13,357 nucleotides of DNA from an uncultured Clostridium sp. (GCA_958349075.1 CATWBR010000072.1:1-13357); one strand, 5' to 3'; shown: positions 1 to 8,208, numbered from the stretch's first letter. A program made the numbers and translations. Notes: generated from the sequence alone by a model not told the origin.

Positions 1-2194
1 TTATAAAACCTCTATACTCGTCTTCGGATAAAGGCGGTGACACTAAAAAGCCCTGCAGATAATCACAGTCCAGTCTCTGCAGTAGATGCAGCTGTTCCCT
101 GCTTTCCACGCCCTCTACAATTGTCAGCATGTTAAGCCGTTTCGCCATATGCAGCACGCTCTCAACCACGATCTGCCTGCGGACATCCTCCCCCTCCGAG
201 GCCAGAAATCCCCGATCCAGCTTCAGAATATCAAGGGGAAGCACCTGAAGTACATTCAGGGAAGAATAACCAGTCCCAAAATCATCCATAGCGCAGATAA
301 ATCCCGCTGTTTTCAGTTTTTTCAAAACCTGCTGCATCAGTTCCAGATCTTCCACGGCAATACTCTCCGTAAATTCCAGTTCCAGTTCGTCATTCTCTAT
401 CTGATATTTATCCCTGATCGCAATATAAGTCTCCACAAACTCGGGTTGGATCATCGTATGCCTCGACACATTGACGGCAATACAGACAGAAGGCAGTCCG
501 CTCCTTTTCAGCCGGTTGATCAGAATACAGATTTTCTCATAGATATACTGGTCCAGGCTGGCTATCATGCCGTTTTTCTCGAACAGTCCGATAAAATCAT
601 CCGGCATCGCATAGATCTGTCCTCCGCGTATCCAGCGTACCAGAGCCTCCGCCCGGTGCTGCTTTTGTCCGCTCACCTTCCGAAGCTGTATCTGAGGCTG
701 TAAGTACAGTACAAACTCTCCGTTGGCAAGAGCCTCCCTCATCTCCGACTCCATCTGTATCTCGTTCAGGGCCTTAATCCTCAGCTCCTCGGTGAAAAAG
801 CCGGGCCTGCTGCCTCTCAGGTTTTTAACCGACTTCTGCGCCATATTGGCACGGTTCAGCATTTCGTCCACATCCATATTGCAGGAGGAGTCCGGAATAA
901 AAACACCGCTGTTCACCTCAACCTGGTAGTTCTTCTCCCGAAACGGCGTGAGTGAAGCCAGTTTTTCCACAAGCAGTTCAAATCTCTCCTGCAGTTTTTC
1001 CGCTTCATCGCGTTTCCACAAAAATGCAAAATTATCGTCGCTGACGCGGCAGAATATCTCCGCCTCCCCGCAGTTGTCTTTCAGGCAGGACGCCCAGTAC
1101 TTCAGTATCCGGTTTCCTGTATGGAATCCGAACAAATCATTGATGTATTTGAAATTTTTGATGTCACAGTACCACACCGAATACTCCGACGGCAAAGCTC
1201 TGGCAAAGAGCACGCCCGCTTCCCTCCTGAACCCCTCCAGGTTCAGGCTGCCCGTCAGTGCGTCGTAATACTCAAGACGCATTTTCTTTCTGTAAAGCTC
1301 TTCCTTCTGCATCAGGGATGCTATATAGAATGCCAGTGTAAAAAGCATTGTAAGATCGGACTGGTGCTTTGTAAAATTCCCAATGGTAATCATACCGGCC
1401 AGCTCTTTCCCTATAAAAATGGGTGTACAGCAGAGTGAGGTCACCCCTTCCGCTTTCAAAAACTCATAATTCTCAGGATCTGTCTCCCTGATACTCTCCG
1501 TATCCATAATCAGTATCTGGGAAGAGCTGCTTAAAAGCTTTCCGCATTCCCTTATGTAGGCAGACTGCCGCTTGCCCGGACTCCACTTGCCTCCCTGCCT
1601 GCTGCCCCACTCGACAAGGGTGGGATAATCTCCGCAGCTATGGATAGTTCCCCACTCTGCGTCAAAAAAAGGACAGATGTTGTCCATAATCCGTCTCTGA
1701 GCTACTAACTGATCCGCCTCGTCAAGCATGGGCTGAATACAGTTCATCAGTATATTCTGGCTCTTGAAGCTCTCCTCCAGGGCGCTCAAAACAGCGTCAT
1801 GCCCCTCCAGCGCTGTTGCAATCTCCATACGGACGGTCCGCCCGTTAAGATCCACTAATTTATCTTTTAAAATATAGTCGTTATTTAAGAAAGGATTATG
1901 ACGCGTCCAGGTGTAATAATGATCCCTGCTGAGAAGATGATTGGTGCAGAACGGACATGGTTCGGAACGGCCCTGAAATACCTCATAGCATTTCTCACCC
2001 TGGTAATGATCGCGTTTCAATTCCTCGGCAATAAATTTCTCATTACTGATATAGAGAACTTCATATGTCTCCGGATCACTGAAATAAACGAAAGATTCCG
2101 GCATCTCCATTGTCAGTATTTCATTGATTGTCCATTGATACCGTCTTATGATATCAAGCCCTCTTTTCTGTCTGTTTCTGAATTCTTCTCTCAA
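1..2194 (-). CDS. PAS/GAF/GGDEF(degenerate)/EAL c-di-GMP phosphodiesterase, C-terminus cut by window edge
   Basis: The minus-strand frame is open from a TTG at 2194 to the left edge, giving 731 residues without the final few. Residues about 10-125 form a PAS-like sensor with a cysteine cluster (C69, C80, C83, context EPCPFC). About 155-300 are GAF-like. A GGDEF domain starts near D311 (DALTG), but its signature is SDDNF at 385-389, so cyclase activity is unlikely. The EAL domain from about 480 keeps every expected catalytic motif: E516-A-L with RW, NVS, the FTES glutamate, DDFGTGYSS at 637, KLD, EGVE and LQGF. I infer a cytosolic enzyme hydrolysing c-di-GMP to pGpG, tuned by its sensor domains. 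TTG is chosen because AGGAAG lies 7 bases upstream. An in-frame ATG at 2275 would add 27 residues but has no ribosome binding site. No membrane segment is seen. Confidence 0.93.
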   Translation of the reverse strand, partial: MREEFRNRQKRGLDIIRRYQWTINEILTMEMPESFVYFSDPETYEVLYISNEKFIAEELKRDHYQGEKCYEVFQGRSEPCPFCTNHLLSRDHYYTWTRHNPFLNNDYILKDKLVDLNGRTVRMEIATALEGHDAVLSALEESFKSQNILMNCIQPMLDEADQLVAQRRIMDNICPFFDAEWGTIHSCGDYPTLVEWGSRQGGKWSPGKRQSAYIRECGKLLSSSSQILIMDTESIRETDPENYEFLKAEGVTSLCCTPIFIGKELAGMITIGNFTKHQSDLTMLFTLAFYIASLMQKEELYRKKMRLEYYDALTGSLNLEGFRREAGVLFARALPSEYSVWYCDIKNFKYINDLFGFHTGNRILKYWASCLKDNCGEAEIFCRVSDDNFAFLWKRDEAEKLQERFELLVEKLASLTPFREKNYQVEVNSGVFIPDSSCNMDVDEMLNRANMAQKSVKNLRGSRPGFFTEELRIKALNEIQMESEMREALANGEFVLYLQPQIQLRKVSGQKQHRAEALVRWIRGGQIYAMPDDFIGLFEKNGMIASLDQYIYEKICILINRLKRSGLPSVCIAVNVSRHTMIQPEFVETYIAIRDKYQIENDELELEFTESIAVEDLELMQQVLKKLKTAGFICAMDDFGTGYSSLNVLQVLPLDILKLDRGFLASEGEDVRRQIVVESVLHMAKRLNMLTIVEGVESREQLHLLQRLDCDYLQGFLVSPPLSEDEYRGFI

Positions 2195-2302
2195 CGTCTC
2201 ACTTCCTTTTCTTTCGTACACTGTTTGTAACGGTTCCGTACCTTCACGGTTCCCGTTCCACACCTCGCAGTGCATCACCGTCTGAACAGATATGATTATT
2301 TT

Positions 2303-2331
2303 ATCTTAGCATCAAACAGTTTTGTTGTCCA
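2303..2331 (-). promoter_or_regulatory. Promoter of the EAL-domain gene
   Basis: Read on the minus strand, TGGACA (2331-2326) and TAAGAT (2308-2303) are separated by exactly 17 bases. This predicts a transcript start near 2296 and an untranslated leader of about 100 bases before the TTG at 2194. The promoter lies downstream of the MATE terminator, so the signalling gene appears to be its own unit. Confidence 0.55.
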
Positions 2332-2361
2332 CCATTCCGACAATAATAGAAGCTGTTCTTC

Positions 2362-2380
2362 CGGAAATTTATATATTCCG
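2362..2380. promoter_or_regulatory. Short inverted repeat upstream of the EAL-gene promoter, possible operator
   Basis: CGGAA (2362-2366) and TTCCG (2376-2380) form an inverted repeat around a 9-base AT-only centre, about 30 bases upstream of the -35 box. The geometry would suit a dimeric regulator. Five-base arms are short, however, and chance is possible. Confidence 0.2.
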
Positions 2381-2430
2381 CATAATGTGACCTTATCTTC
2401 TTGGTCTAAAGCGTTTTAAGGTGAAAATAG

Positions 2431-2477
2431 TTACTGCCCACATTGGCCAGACTTTATCCGGCCAATGTGGGCAGTAA
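2431..2477 (-). terminator. Perfect 18-bp hairpin after the MATE gene
   Basis: TTACTGCCCACATTGGCC (2431-2448) and its exact reverse complement (2460-2477) flank an 11-base loop. The stem begins 4 bases after the MATE stop codon. On the minus strand it is followed by CTATTTTCAC, a weak U-tract, so it is probably an intrinsic terminator but may also protect the 3' end. The plus-strand side has no U-tract. Confidence 0.7.
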
Positions 2478-2481
2478 TCAT

Positions 2482-3840
2482 TTATACTATGACTCCGTCT
2501 TTCTTCGGAACTTTTTTATAAATTTTACGGTAGCAAATCATATGGGCGACAGCCGTGATCAGCCACGAGATGGGATATGATATGTACAGCGAAAAAAGTG
2601 TATGGTGATAAGCAAACACGGTGAATATCCAAATTACGCGCAGGCCGCAGGCTCCTGTAAGCGAGACGACCATCGGAAGAACGGAATATCCCATTCCCCT
2701 CAGGCTGCCGACCAGGGTATCCATCCAGCCGCAGATAAAATAACTGGTACAGATTATCGACATCCGGAGCATGCCGTAAGAAATAACTTCCGGATCGGAG
2801 GAATAAATCTTCAGCAAATCCGTGCCGCCAATCACGGCGGCAAAACCGAGGACCATTCCCACCGCAGTTACCGTGCCGAGGCAGACATACAGAATCCGGT
2901 TCACACGCGTATACATCCGGGCGCCGATATTCTGGCTTGTAAAGCTCAGGTTTGTCTGGTACAGAGCGTTCATTGCTGTATAGACAAATCCCTCGATATT
3001 GGCAGACGCCGTATTTCCGGCCATGGCAATGGAACCGAAGGAGTTGACGGAAGACTGGATTAAAACGTTTGAAATGGAGAAAATCGCTCCCTGCATTCCC
3101 GCCGGGAGGCCAATCTTCATAATTAAGAGTGTCTTCCTCTTATCGATTCTCAGTTTCTTAAGATGCAGCTTAAGAGGTCCGTCCGACTGTGCCAGGCATC
3201 TTAATACAAGGCCGGCGGAAACACACTGGGATATTACCGTAGCCAGCGCGACTCCCGCCACATCCATATGAAGCTTGATGACAAAGAACAGGTTCAGCAC
3301 GATGTTGACGACTCCGGCCAGCGTCAGGAAATAAAGGGGTCTCTTAGTGTCTCCCACCGCTCTCAGGATTGCGCTGCCGAAGTTGTAAGCCATCACGACC
3401 GGCATACCCGCAAAGTAAATCTTCATGTATATAACGGACTTTTCAATAACATCCTCCGGCGTCCCCATCAGTTCCAGCATGAATCTGGAGGTAAAGAGGC
3501 CCAGGAATACAAGGATCGCCCCGCTCACCAGGCTGATGGCGACAGCCGTATGTACCGTCTCACTGACGTCCTTCTCACTCTTCGCCCCGTAATAACGGGC
3601 AACCAGAACATTGGCTCCTATTGACAGACCAATAAATATATTAATTAGAAGGTTAATCAAAGCTGTGGTGGAGCCAACCGCCGCCAGAGACTGGCTGCCT
3701 GCAAAGCGCCCCACCACAATAACGTCGGCCGCATTAAACAAAAGCTGCAGTACTCCCGACAGCATAAGCGGCACGGAAAATGACAGCACCTTCTTCAAAA
3801 TCGGGCCGCTGCACATATCCATTTCATAAGACTTCTTCAT
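2482..3840 (-). CDS. MATE family multidrug/drug:cation antiporter
   Basis: A 452-residue, very hydrophobic integral membrane protein of the MATE (NorM/DinF/MepA-like) superfamily. It is of usual length for the family, which has 12 transmembrane helices in two homologous halves. Typical features are the N-terminal block with PLMLSGVLQLLFNAADVIVVGRF (split here as PLMLSGVLQ, LLFNAAD and VIVVGRF), the following ALAAVG-like SLAAVGST, the loop VARYYGA, and in the second half a C-terminal region with GACGLRVIW. The substrate cannot be read from sequence; family members export cationic drugs or metabolites using a sodium or proton gradient. The start ATG has AGGAAAGG about 9 bases upstream. It has its own promoter and a hairpin right after the stop, so it appears monocistronic. 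Confidence 0.95.
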   Translation of the reverse strand: MKKSYEMDMCSGPILKKVLSFSVPLMLSGVLQLLFNAADVIVVGRFAGSQSLAAVGSTTALINLLINIFIGLSIGANVLVARYYGAKSEKDVSETVHTAVAISLVSGAILVFLGLFTSRFMLELMGTPEDVIEKSVIYMKIYFAGMPVVMAYNFGSAILRAVGDTKRPLYFLTLAGVVNIVLNLFFVIKLHMDVAGVALATVISQCVSAGLVLRCLAQSDGPLKLHLKKLRIDKRKTLLIMKIGLPAGMQGAIFSISNVLIQSSVNSFGSIAMAGNTASANIEGFVYTAMNALYQTNLSFTSQNIGARMYTRVNRILYVCLGTVTAVGMVLGFAAVIGGTDLLKIYSSDPEVISYGMLRMSIICTSYFICGWMDTLVGSLRGMGYSVLPMVVSLTGACGLRVIWIFTVFAYHHTLFSLYISYPISWLITAVAHMICYRKIYKKVPKKDGVIV

Positions 3841-3905
3841 AATCTGCTTTCCTTTCCTGTAATCGCATCATAAAATTCAGGGCCGGTTTTCCCAGCCAAT
3901 CTCAT

Positions 3906-3934
3906 ATTCTACTGCTGGTTAAGGAGTATTGCAA
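3906..3934 (-). promoter_or_regulatory. Promoter of the MATE gene
   Basis: Minus-strand TTGCAA (3934-3929) and TAGAAT (3911-3906) are 17 bases apart, a good vegetative sigma-factor match. The predicted transcript start is near 3899, about 60 bases before the MATE start codon. No regulator site is recognisable. Confidence 0.65.
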
Positions 3935-3974
3935 GTGGTTTTTACATATTTTTAATATTGGACAGGCGGAGGAA

Positions 3975-4427
3975 TTAAACCTCCTGCGTCATCTGCTTTG
4001 CGTTATCCGCCGCTTTCACCTTTGTGAATGCTTTTTCAATGATTCCGTTCTCATCGATCAGATACGTAGTTCTGACCACGCCCATCACCTTCTTGCCGTA
4101 CATATTCTTTTCCTTCCATACATCGTAGGCCTCAATGGCGATCCGATCCGGATCGGCAAGAATCGTAAACGGCAGTCCGTACTTTTCGGCAAACTTCCGG
4201 TGTGATTCCACCGTATCTTTGCTGATCCCGATCACCTCCGCATTCTTCTCCCTGAAATCCGGATAGAGTTCGGCAAAGGAGCATGCCTGCTTTGTGCAGC
4301 CGGCCGTGTTATCTTTACTGTAAAAATAGAGGATTACCTTCTTTCCCTTATAATCGGCCAGGGAAACTTCTTTTCCCTCCTGGTTTAAAAGTTTAAATTC
4401 CGGTGCTTTTGTTCCTGTTTCCAGCAT
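3975..4427 (-). CDS. bcp: Thioredoxin-dependent thiol peroxidase, Bcp/peroxiredoxin Q family
   Basis: A 150-residue cytosolic peroxiredoxin of the Bcp/PrxQ subfamily, close to the usual 150-156 residues. It reduces hydrogen peroxide and organic hydroperoxides at the expense of thioredoxin. The N-terminal APEFKLLNQEGKEVSL block and the active-site stretch YFYSKDNTAGCTKQACSF are diagnostic. C44 is the predicted peroxidatic cysteine and C49 the resolving one, five residues apart as in PrxQ. RTTYLIDENG later in the chain is also typical. An AAAGGAA ribosome binding site precedes the ATG. It lies 69 bases downstream of the M20 amidohydrolase on the same strand without a convincing terminator between, so read-through from that gene is possible. 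A small GGAGG/CCTCC hairpin spans its stop codon but lacks a U-tract. Confidence 0.95.
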   Translation of the reverse strand: MLETGTKAPEFKLLNQEGKEVSLADYKGKKVILYFYSKDNTAGCTKQACSFAELYPDFREKNAEVIGISKDTVESHRKFAEKYGLPFTILADPDRIAIEAYDVWKEKNMYGKKVMGVVRTTYLIDENGIIEKAFTKVKAADNAKQMTQEV

Positions 4428-4496
4428 ATCTGTTATTTCCTTTCTTCTTAAATTTATTTAGCCGGGTGGCTGTTCTTTCTTATTTCTCCCACCCTG

Positions 4497-5939
4497 TCAA
4501 TTTTCTCCCAGCAAATCATAGACGATCGACGCAAAGACCACCGCTCCCTTTTTCAGGACCGACTCGTCCACATCAAACAAAACCGTATGCTGCGGTGAGG
4601 CCATCGCCGTGGTGGTCCTCATGTAGACGGCCTGACCTCCCTGTTCCTGGACACGGTTCATCATAAATCCGATATCCTCACTGCCCCAGTTCTTTGCATT
4701 TGGAGTGCTGCTGACGGAATACTGAGGCAGATGCTCCCTCACTACACCGGCAATCCTTTCGACAAACGGGATATCGCTCACCTGGGAAGGGGCATGGCCC
4801 ATCAGCGTCATCTCACAGGTGCATCCCTCCATCATTGCCGCCGCCTGGCAGATTTCCCTGGCTCTCTGATCCATATAGCCGTTAATCTCCGTTGTCTCAC
4901 CGCGGATCTCCATGGAAATCATGGCCTCATCCGCCACCACATTGCTGCTTGTGCCTCCGTTTATCATACCGACATTGACTCTTGTTATCCCGCCGCTGTG
5001 GCGTGCAATCCCGGTCAGGCCGACCACTGCGTGGGCCGCGGCCAGAACGGCATTCCTCCCTTTCTCAGGAAACCCTCCCGCATGGGCGGATTCTCCCCTG
5101 AAAAAGACATCATATTTGCACGTGGCAAGGGAACCGTAGGTTCCGGGCGTCACATCTCCGTCATCCCCGGCATCATCGGGAGCCACATGGGTTCCGGCAA
5201 AATAATCCACCCCGTCCAGATGGCCTGCGGCCACCATGGCGTTCGCTCCCCTTACCCCCTCTTCTCCGGGCTGAAACAGAAGCTTAACGGTACCATGGAG
5301 CTGTTCGCGCATCGAGGCCAGGATTTCCGCAGTTCCGAGCCCGATGGCCGCATGACAGTCGTGGCCGCAGGCATGCATCATTTTACGGTTGACGGAAGCG
5401 AAACCTTCCCTGTGCGGCCGGTGCGCCTCCGAGGCGTCTTCCTCCATTGGAAGTGCATCAATGTCAAACCGCAGCGCCACAACAGGCCCGTCCCCGCACC
5501 GCAGGATACCGACAACACCGGTGTATCCCTTCTCCATCTCGCTTGTAAGGTATTCCGGGTATCCGGGTATCTCCAGTCCCTCATCTTCGTTTCTCTTTCT
5601 CTCTATGGTCGCTTCGGCCTTTACCCTTCTGTAATGCTCCTCCAGAGTCTCCCTGTCCGGGACAGCCAGCCGGCTTCCCTCTCTGCACACGTCCTTTCCG
5701 GTCAGAACCTCATAGCCCAGCCGCGTCAGTTTTTCGGCGATCACCGCCGATGTCCTCATCTCAAGCCATGCGGTCTCGGGATGTTTGTGGAGATCCCGCC
5801 GGATCCTGATCAGTTTTTCCTGTATGTTATCCCCAATTTGAGTGATCCTGGCGTAGGGATCGTCTCCTTCTGCGTATCTTCCCATATTCCCGTCCCCGCT
5901 TCTTTTATATTGTGTTTCGCATTGCAGTGTCTTATCCAT
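4497..5939 (-). CDS. M20 family metal-dependent amidohydrolase, AbgA-like (p-aminobenzoyl-glutamate hydrolase subunit A type)
   Basis: A 480-residue zinc/manganese amidohydrolase of peptidase family M20. Predicted metal ligands are C191 and H193 in HACGHDCH, E226/E227 in QPGEEG, H251 in GTHVAP and H451 in SPQHTVLFDVDE. D159 in RFDIDALP matches the usual catalytic-core aspartate block. Two things point to AbgA rather than HipO. One is a roughly 45-residue charged insert (about 93-138) before the YTGVVGIL strand. The other is the stretch HREGFASVNRKMMHACGHD, which strongly resembles E. coli AbgA. AbgA with AbgB cleaves folate breakdown products to p-aminobenzoate and glutamate. No abgB or abgT is seen here, so the true substrate is uncertain. 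GGAGG lies 6 bases before the ATG. M19 is a possible alternative start. The gene is divergent from the PfkB kinase. Confidence 0.9.
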   Translation of the reverse strand: MDKTLQCETQYKRSGDGNMGRYAEGDDPYARITQIGDNIQEKLIRIRRDLHKHPETAWLEMRTSAVIAEKLTRLGYEVLTGKDVCREGSRLAVPDRETLEEHYRRVKAEATIERKRNEDEGLEIPGYPEYLTSEMEKGYTGVVGILRCGDGPVVALRFDIDALPMEEDASEAHRPHREGFASVNRKMMHACGHDCHAAIGLGTAEILASMREQLHGTVKLLFQPGEEGVRGANAMVAAGHLDGVDYFAGTHVAPDDAGDDGDVTPGTYGSLATCKYDVFFRGESAHAGGFPEKGRNAVLAAAHAVVGLTGIARHSGGITRVNVGMINGGTSSNVVADEAMISMEIRGETTEINGYMDQRAREICQAAAMMEGCTCEMTLMGHAPSQVSDIPFVERIAGVVREHLPQYSVSSTPNAKNWGSEDIGFMMNRVQEQGGQAVYMRTTTAMASPQHTVLFDVDESVLKKGAVVFASIVYDLLGEN

Positions 5940-5958
5940 TTTATGCCTCCGTTTTTCT

Positions 5959-5987
5959 TTTATAAGTCTATCACATTTTAATGGAAA
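5959..5987 (-). promoter_or_regulatory. Probable promoter of the AbgA-like amidohydrolase
   Basis: Minus-strand TTTCCA (5987-5982) and TATAAA (5964-5959) are 17 bases apart. The transcript would start only a few bases before the GGAGG ribosome binding site, so the untranslated leader is very short. The -35 box is weak. Confidence 0.4.
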
Positions 5988-5998
5988 TGGTGAAAATT

Positions 5999-6030
5999 TT
6001 GTCGGTTTTCCTGAATTATTATGCTATACT
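5999..6030 (+). promoter_or_regulatory. Probable promoter of the PfkB-family kinase, extended -10
   Basis: TATACT at 6025-6030 is preceded by TGC, giving an extended -10 element. The nearest -35-like sequence, TTGTCG (5999-6004), is 20 bases away, which is too far for a standard promoter. The extended -10 probably compensates. The site sits in the 129-base divergent region shared with the amidohydrolase. Confidence 0.45.
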
Positions 6031-6068
6031 GTTAAAATAGAAACAATATCAGAACGGAGGTTTTTCAA

Positions 6069-7055
6069 TTGGCTCACGACGAAGCATCCATTATCAGCAA
6101 AGAATTTTCAAACGGCAGTACCGTCCGTCACACAGACATTCAACCGAAGAACATTATGGTCATCGGTTCAACCTGTGTCGACATTATTATAAATATTGAT
6201 CACCTTCCAAAGACAGAGGAGGATATCCACCCCAGCAGCCAGTCCCTGGCCCTGGGCGGCTGCGCTTATAATGTGGCGTCGATGATCCGGCTCTTTAACG
6301 CTCCACTGACCCTGATTTCCCCTGTCGGAACCGGCTTTTACGGAGACTACGTCGCCAGGGAACTGGAAAAGAACGGCTTTCCCGTTGCCGTCCATGTCCC
6401 GGGCCAGGAAAACGGCTGCTGCTACTGCCTGGTGGAAGCGGGAGGCGAGAGGACCTTTATGTCGTATCACGGTGCGGAATACACCTTCCGAAAGGAATGG
6501 ATGGAACCATTCAGCCATACCGCCTATGACATGGTTTACGTCTGCGGTCTGGAGATTGAAGAGCCGACCGGAATGGAACTGATCGAATATCTGGAATGTC
6601 ATCCCGAGAGGGAGCTCTTCTATGCTCCGGGACCAAGAGGCATCCGGATTGGTCCTGAAAAAACAGGACGTCTCTATGCGCTTCATCCCGTGCTTCATAT
6701 CAATGAGCCCGAGGCAAGGAGCCTGAGCGGCTGTCTCTCCGTAGAAGCGGCAGCAGAAAAGCTTTTCTCACTCACCTCCAACACCGTTATCATCACGTTG
6801 GGAGAAAAAGGGACGTATTGCAGGGAGCGCGCCGGAAATACCTACTATGTGGATGGCGTTCCTTCCCCGGTCGTAGATACCATAGGAGCCGGCGATTCCC
6901 ATATCGGAGCGGTCATGGCCTCCCTGAGCATGGGGAAAAGCCTTAAGGAGGCTGTCTGCATTGCCAACACCGCCGCCTCGGCCGTAGTGGGTGTAAAGGG
7001 TGCATCCCTGACAAAAGAAGAATTTGACCGTCTGTTCCAAAGTTCGGATCAATGA
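6069..7055 (+). CDS. PfkB/ribokinase family carbohydrate (or nucleoside) kinase
   Basis: A 328-residue cytosolic kinase of the ribokinase superfamily, of normal length after a 28-residue N-terminal extension. The fold starts at IMVIGSTCVDII. LGGCAYNVA at 62-70 is the glycine-rich substrate-side signature, SPVGTGFYGDYV follows, and VVDTIGAGDSHIG at 268-280 is the second PfkB signature. D276 is the predicted catalytic base and GAGD forms the anion hole. It phosphorylates a sugar or sugar-like hydroxyl with ATP, but the exact substrate cannot be assigned. The residue after the aspartate is S rather than the common T/A, a small variation. The start is TTG, supported by GGAGG 8 bases upstream; M30 would leave the fold nearly intact but lacks a ribosome binding site. 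A terminator follows the stop, so it is monocistronic. Confidence 0.92.
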   Translation: MAHDEASIISKEFSNGSTVRHTDIQPKNIMVIGSTCVDIIINIDHLPKTEEDIHPSSQSLALGGCAYNVASMIRLFNAPLTLISPVGTGFYGDYVARELEKNGFPVAVHVPGQENGCCYCLVEAGGERTFMSYHGAEYTFRKEWMEPFSHTAYDMVYVCGLEIEEPTGMELIEYLECHPERELFYAPGPRGIRIGPEKTGRLYALHPVLHINEPEARSLSGCLSVEAAAEKLFSLTSNTVIITLGEKGTYCRERAGNTYYVDGVPSPVVDTIGAGDSHIGAVMASLSMGKSLKEAVCIANTAASAVVGVKGASLTKEEFDRLFQSSDQ

Positions 7056-7063
7056 TCATGAAA

Positions 7064-7109
7064 AGGCCCGGCAGGATATTTCTATCGCTGCCGGGCCTCC
7101 TCGATTTTT
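7064..7109 (+). terminator. Intrinsic terminator of the PfkB kinase gene
   Basis: AGGCCCGGCAG (7064-7074) pairs perfectly with CTGCCGGGCCT (7088-7098) around a 13-base loop, followed by a T5 run at 7105-7109. It lies 8 bases after the stop. On the minus strand the same stem is followed by TTTT, so it may also stop transcripts of the convergent coiled-coil gene, which ends at 7228. Confidence 0.85.
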
Positions 7110-7227
7110 AGTACAATTTATATATAAGTATGGATTCCATTATAAAGAACCCTCCCAAAGCTGTCTCATAATCTCTGCTGCATTTCCGTCACAAATGGTT
7201 TACGCCGTCACTCCGACGCCATTCCTC

Positions 7228-8208
7228 TCAAATCACCAGTTTCCCCGTTCCCTTTTCCTTATCGTTGAGACGCACCAGCTCCGCCCGGAATTTTTTGCTT
7301 TTTTCATCCGCCAGCTCAATATTGTGCAAATGCTTTTCTATAAACATAATTCCCGCCGCGTATCTGGATATCTCCTCCGTTATTTCGTCCGATAACTGGA
7401 TCTCACCCGTGTAGACGGCCGTTGTCTTTGTTCTGTTCCAAAGATTCCTGGAAAAATGGAACTCGTACCCGATCAGGCAATTCCCCAGGCAGCTCACGAA
7501 CTCCCGGATAGAGGAACATAATTTTTCTTCCAGTGACTGGCAGATTATATCCGAAAACTCAAAGCAGGTCTGTAGTTTTCTGCGGATATCCTCGCGTTCC
7601 ATCAGATAAAATGTATCGTCCATTCCCGTCTGGCGTCTTATCTCCATATCCTCCATGAACATCAAAAACAGCTTCTCCCATGACTCCACAGACAGCACCG
7701 CCTGTTCCATACGGCTGCAGAGGTTTTTGGCCTCCTCCATCTGCAGCGCCCTTTTGCGGAGCTGTGCCCTGGTGCCGTCCAGCATCTTATTCTCAATTCC
7801 TTTCAGCTCAAACTGGGCGTTGCGGAGCCTCTCATCCAGATTCACACGCATCCTGCAGTCAATATGCGGCCATATTTCTTTGTTAAAGACCAGTGTTTCC
7901 ATCTTTTCCGACTGTTTCTGTAAAAGTTTTAGAACTTCTTTCTCCAGCTCTTCGATTTCTTTTTCTCCGATCTCATCTGGCTGGAACTCGATTAGCTGTT
8001 CAAAATTCTGCTGCGTGATTTCCGCTGCAATCCTTGTGCTCCACGTACAGAGTAATCCGGCAACCCTGGCACAGCACATTTTTACTTTCTCAATCTTCTC
8101 ATTCTCGCTCTCTATGAACTTTTCCTGTTTCTCAATTTCGAGCTTTAATTCTTCGATTCTCTCAATGGTTTCCATACTTGTTCTATACTTCTCCCCTTCC
8201 GCTGCCAT
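7228..8208 (-). CDS. Unknown coiled-coil, Cys-rich protein downstream of a c-di-GMP riboswitch
   Basis: I do not recognise this 326-residue protein. It is predicted to be soluble: no signal peptide or membrane segment is seen. Residues about 12-43 and 80-105 are Glu/Lys-rich heptad-like helices, likely coiled coils, with further amphipathic helices at about 120-175 and 180-235. Cysteines are frequent (C45, C46, C54, C118, C164, C215, C223, C231, C240, C244) but show no obvious metal-binding spacing. The C-terminal third (about 245-300) contains YEFHFSRNLWNRT and a mixed, more globular stretch. The start is uncertain. The ATG at 8208 has GGGGTG about 16 bases upstream, rather far, and an in-frame TGA lies just before it; M12 (8175) is an alternative. 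Its leader carries a c-di-GMP-I aptamer and terminator, so expression should respond to c-di-GMP. Roles in surface behaviour or motility would be a guess. Confidence 0.8.
   Translation of the reverse strand: MAAEGEKYRTSMETIERIEELKLEIEKQEKFIESENEKIEKVKMCCARVAGLLCTWSTRIAAEITQQNFEQLIEFQPDEIGEKEIEELEKEVLKLLQKQSEKMETLVFNKEIWPHIDCRMRVNLDERLRNAQFELKGIENKMLDGTRAQLRKRALQMEEAKNLCSRMEQAVLSVESWEKLFLMFMEDMEIRRQTGMDDTFYLMEREDIRRKLQTCFEFSDIICQSLEEKLCSSIREFVSCLGNCLIGYEFHFSRNLWNRTKTTAVYTGEIQLSDEITEEISRYAAGIMFIEKHLHNIELADEKSKKFRAELVRLNDKEKGTGKLVI

Noticed and set aside
86..1438. Several plus-strand open frames opposite the EAL-domain gene
   Set aside because: The minus-strand frame through this region encodes continuous PAS, GAF, GGDEF and EAL motifs. 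The plus-strand frames have none and no consistent ribosome binding sites.
2195..2430. A second c-di-GMP riboswitch upstream of the EAL-domain gene
   Set aside because: I looked for GGCAAACC, a GAAA-capped P2 and CGCAAAGC on both strands of this region and found none.
4441..4496. A GGGTGG/CCACCC stem between the AbgA-like gene and bcp as a terminator
   Set aside because: The stem is six pairs with a loop of about 20 bases and no U-tract follows, so it is too weak to call. Co-transcription of the two genes remains possible.
4731..5981. A 416-codon open frame on the plus strand opposite the AbgA-like amidohydrolase
   Set aside because: Its product is low in recognisable features (many His, Pro and Cys) and lies wholly antisense to a gene with clear family motifs. 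It is a GC-rich third-position shadow frame.
7140..7227. A possible decayed coding remnant on the minus strand (frame ending CDGNAAEIMRQLWEGSL)
   Set aside because: It is only about 20 codons, bounded by stops, with no start or ribosome binding site. It looks protein-like but cannot be distinguished from a chance frame.
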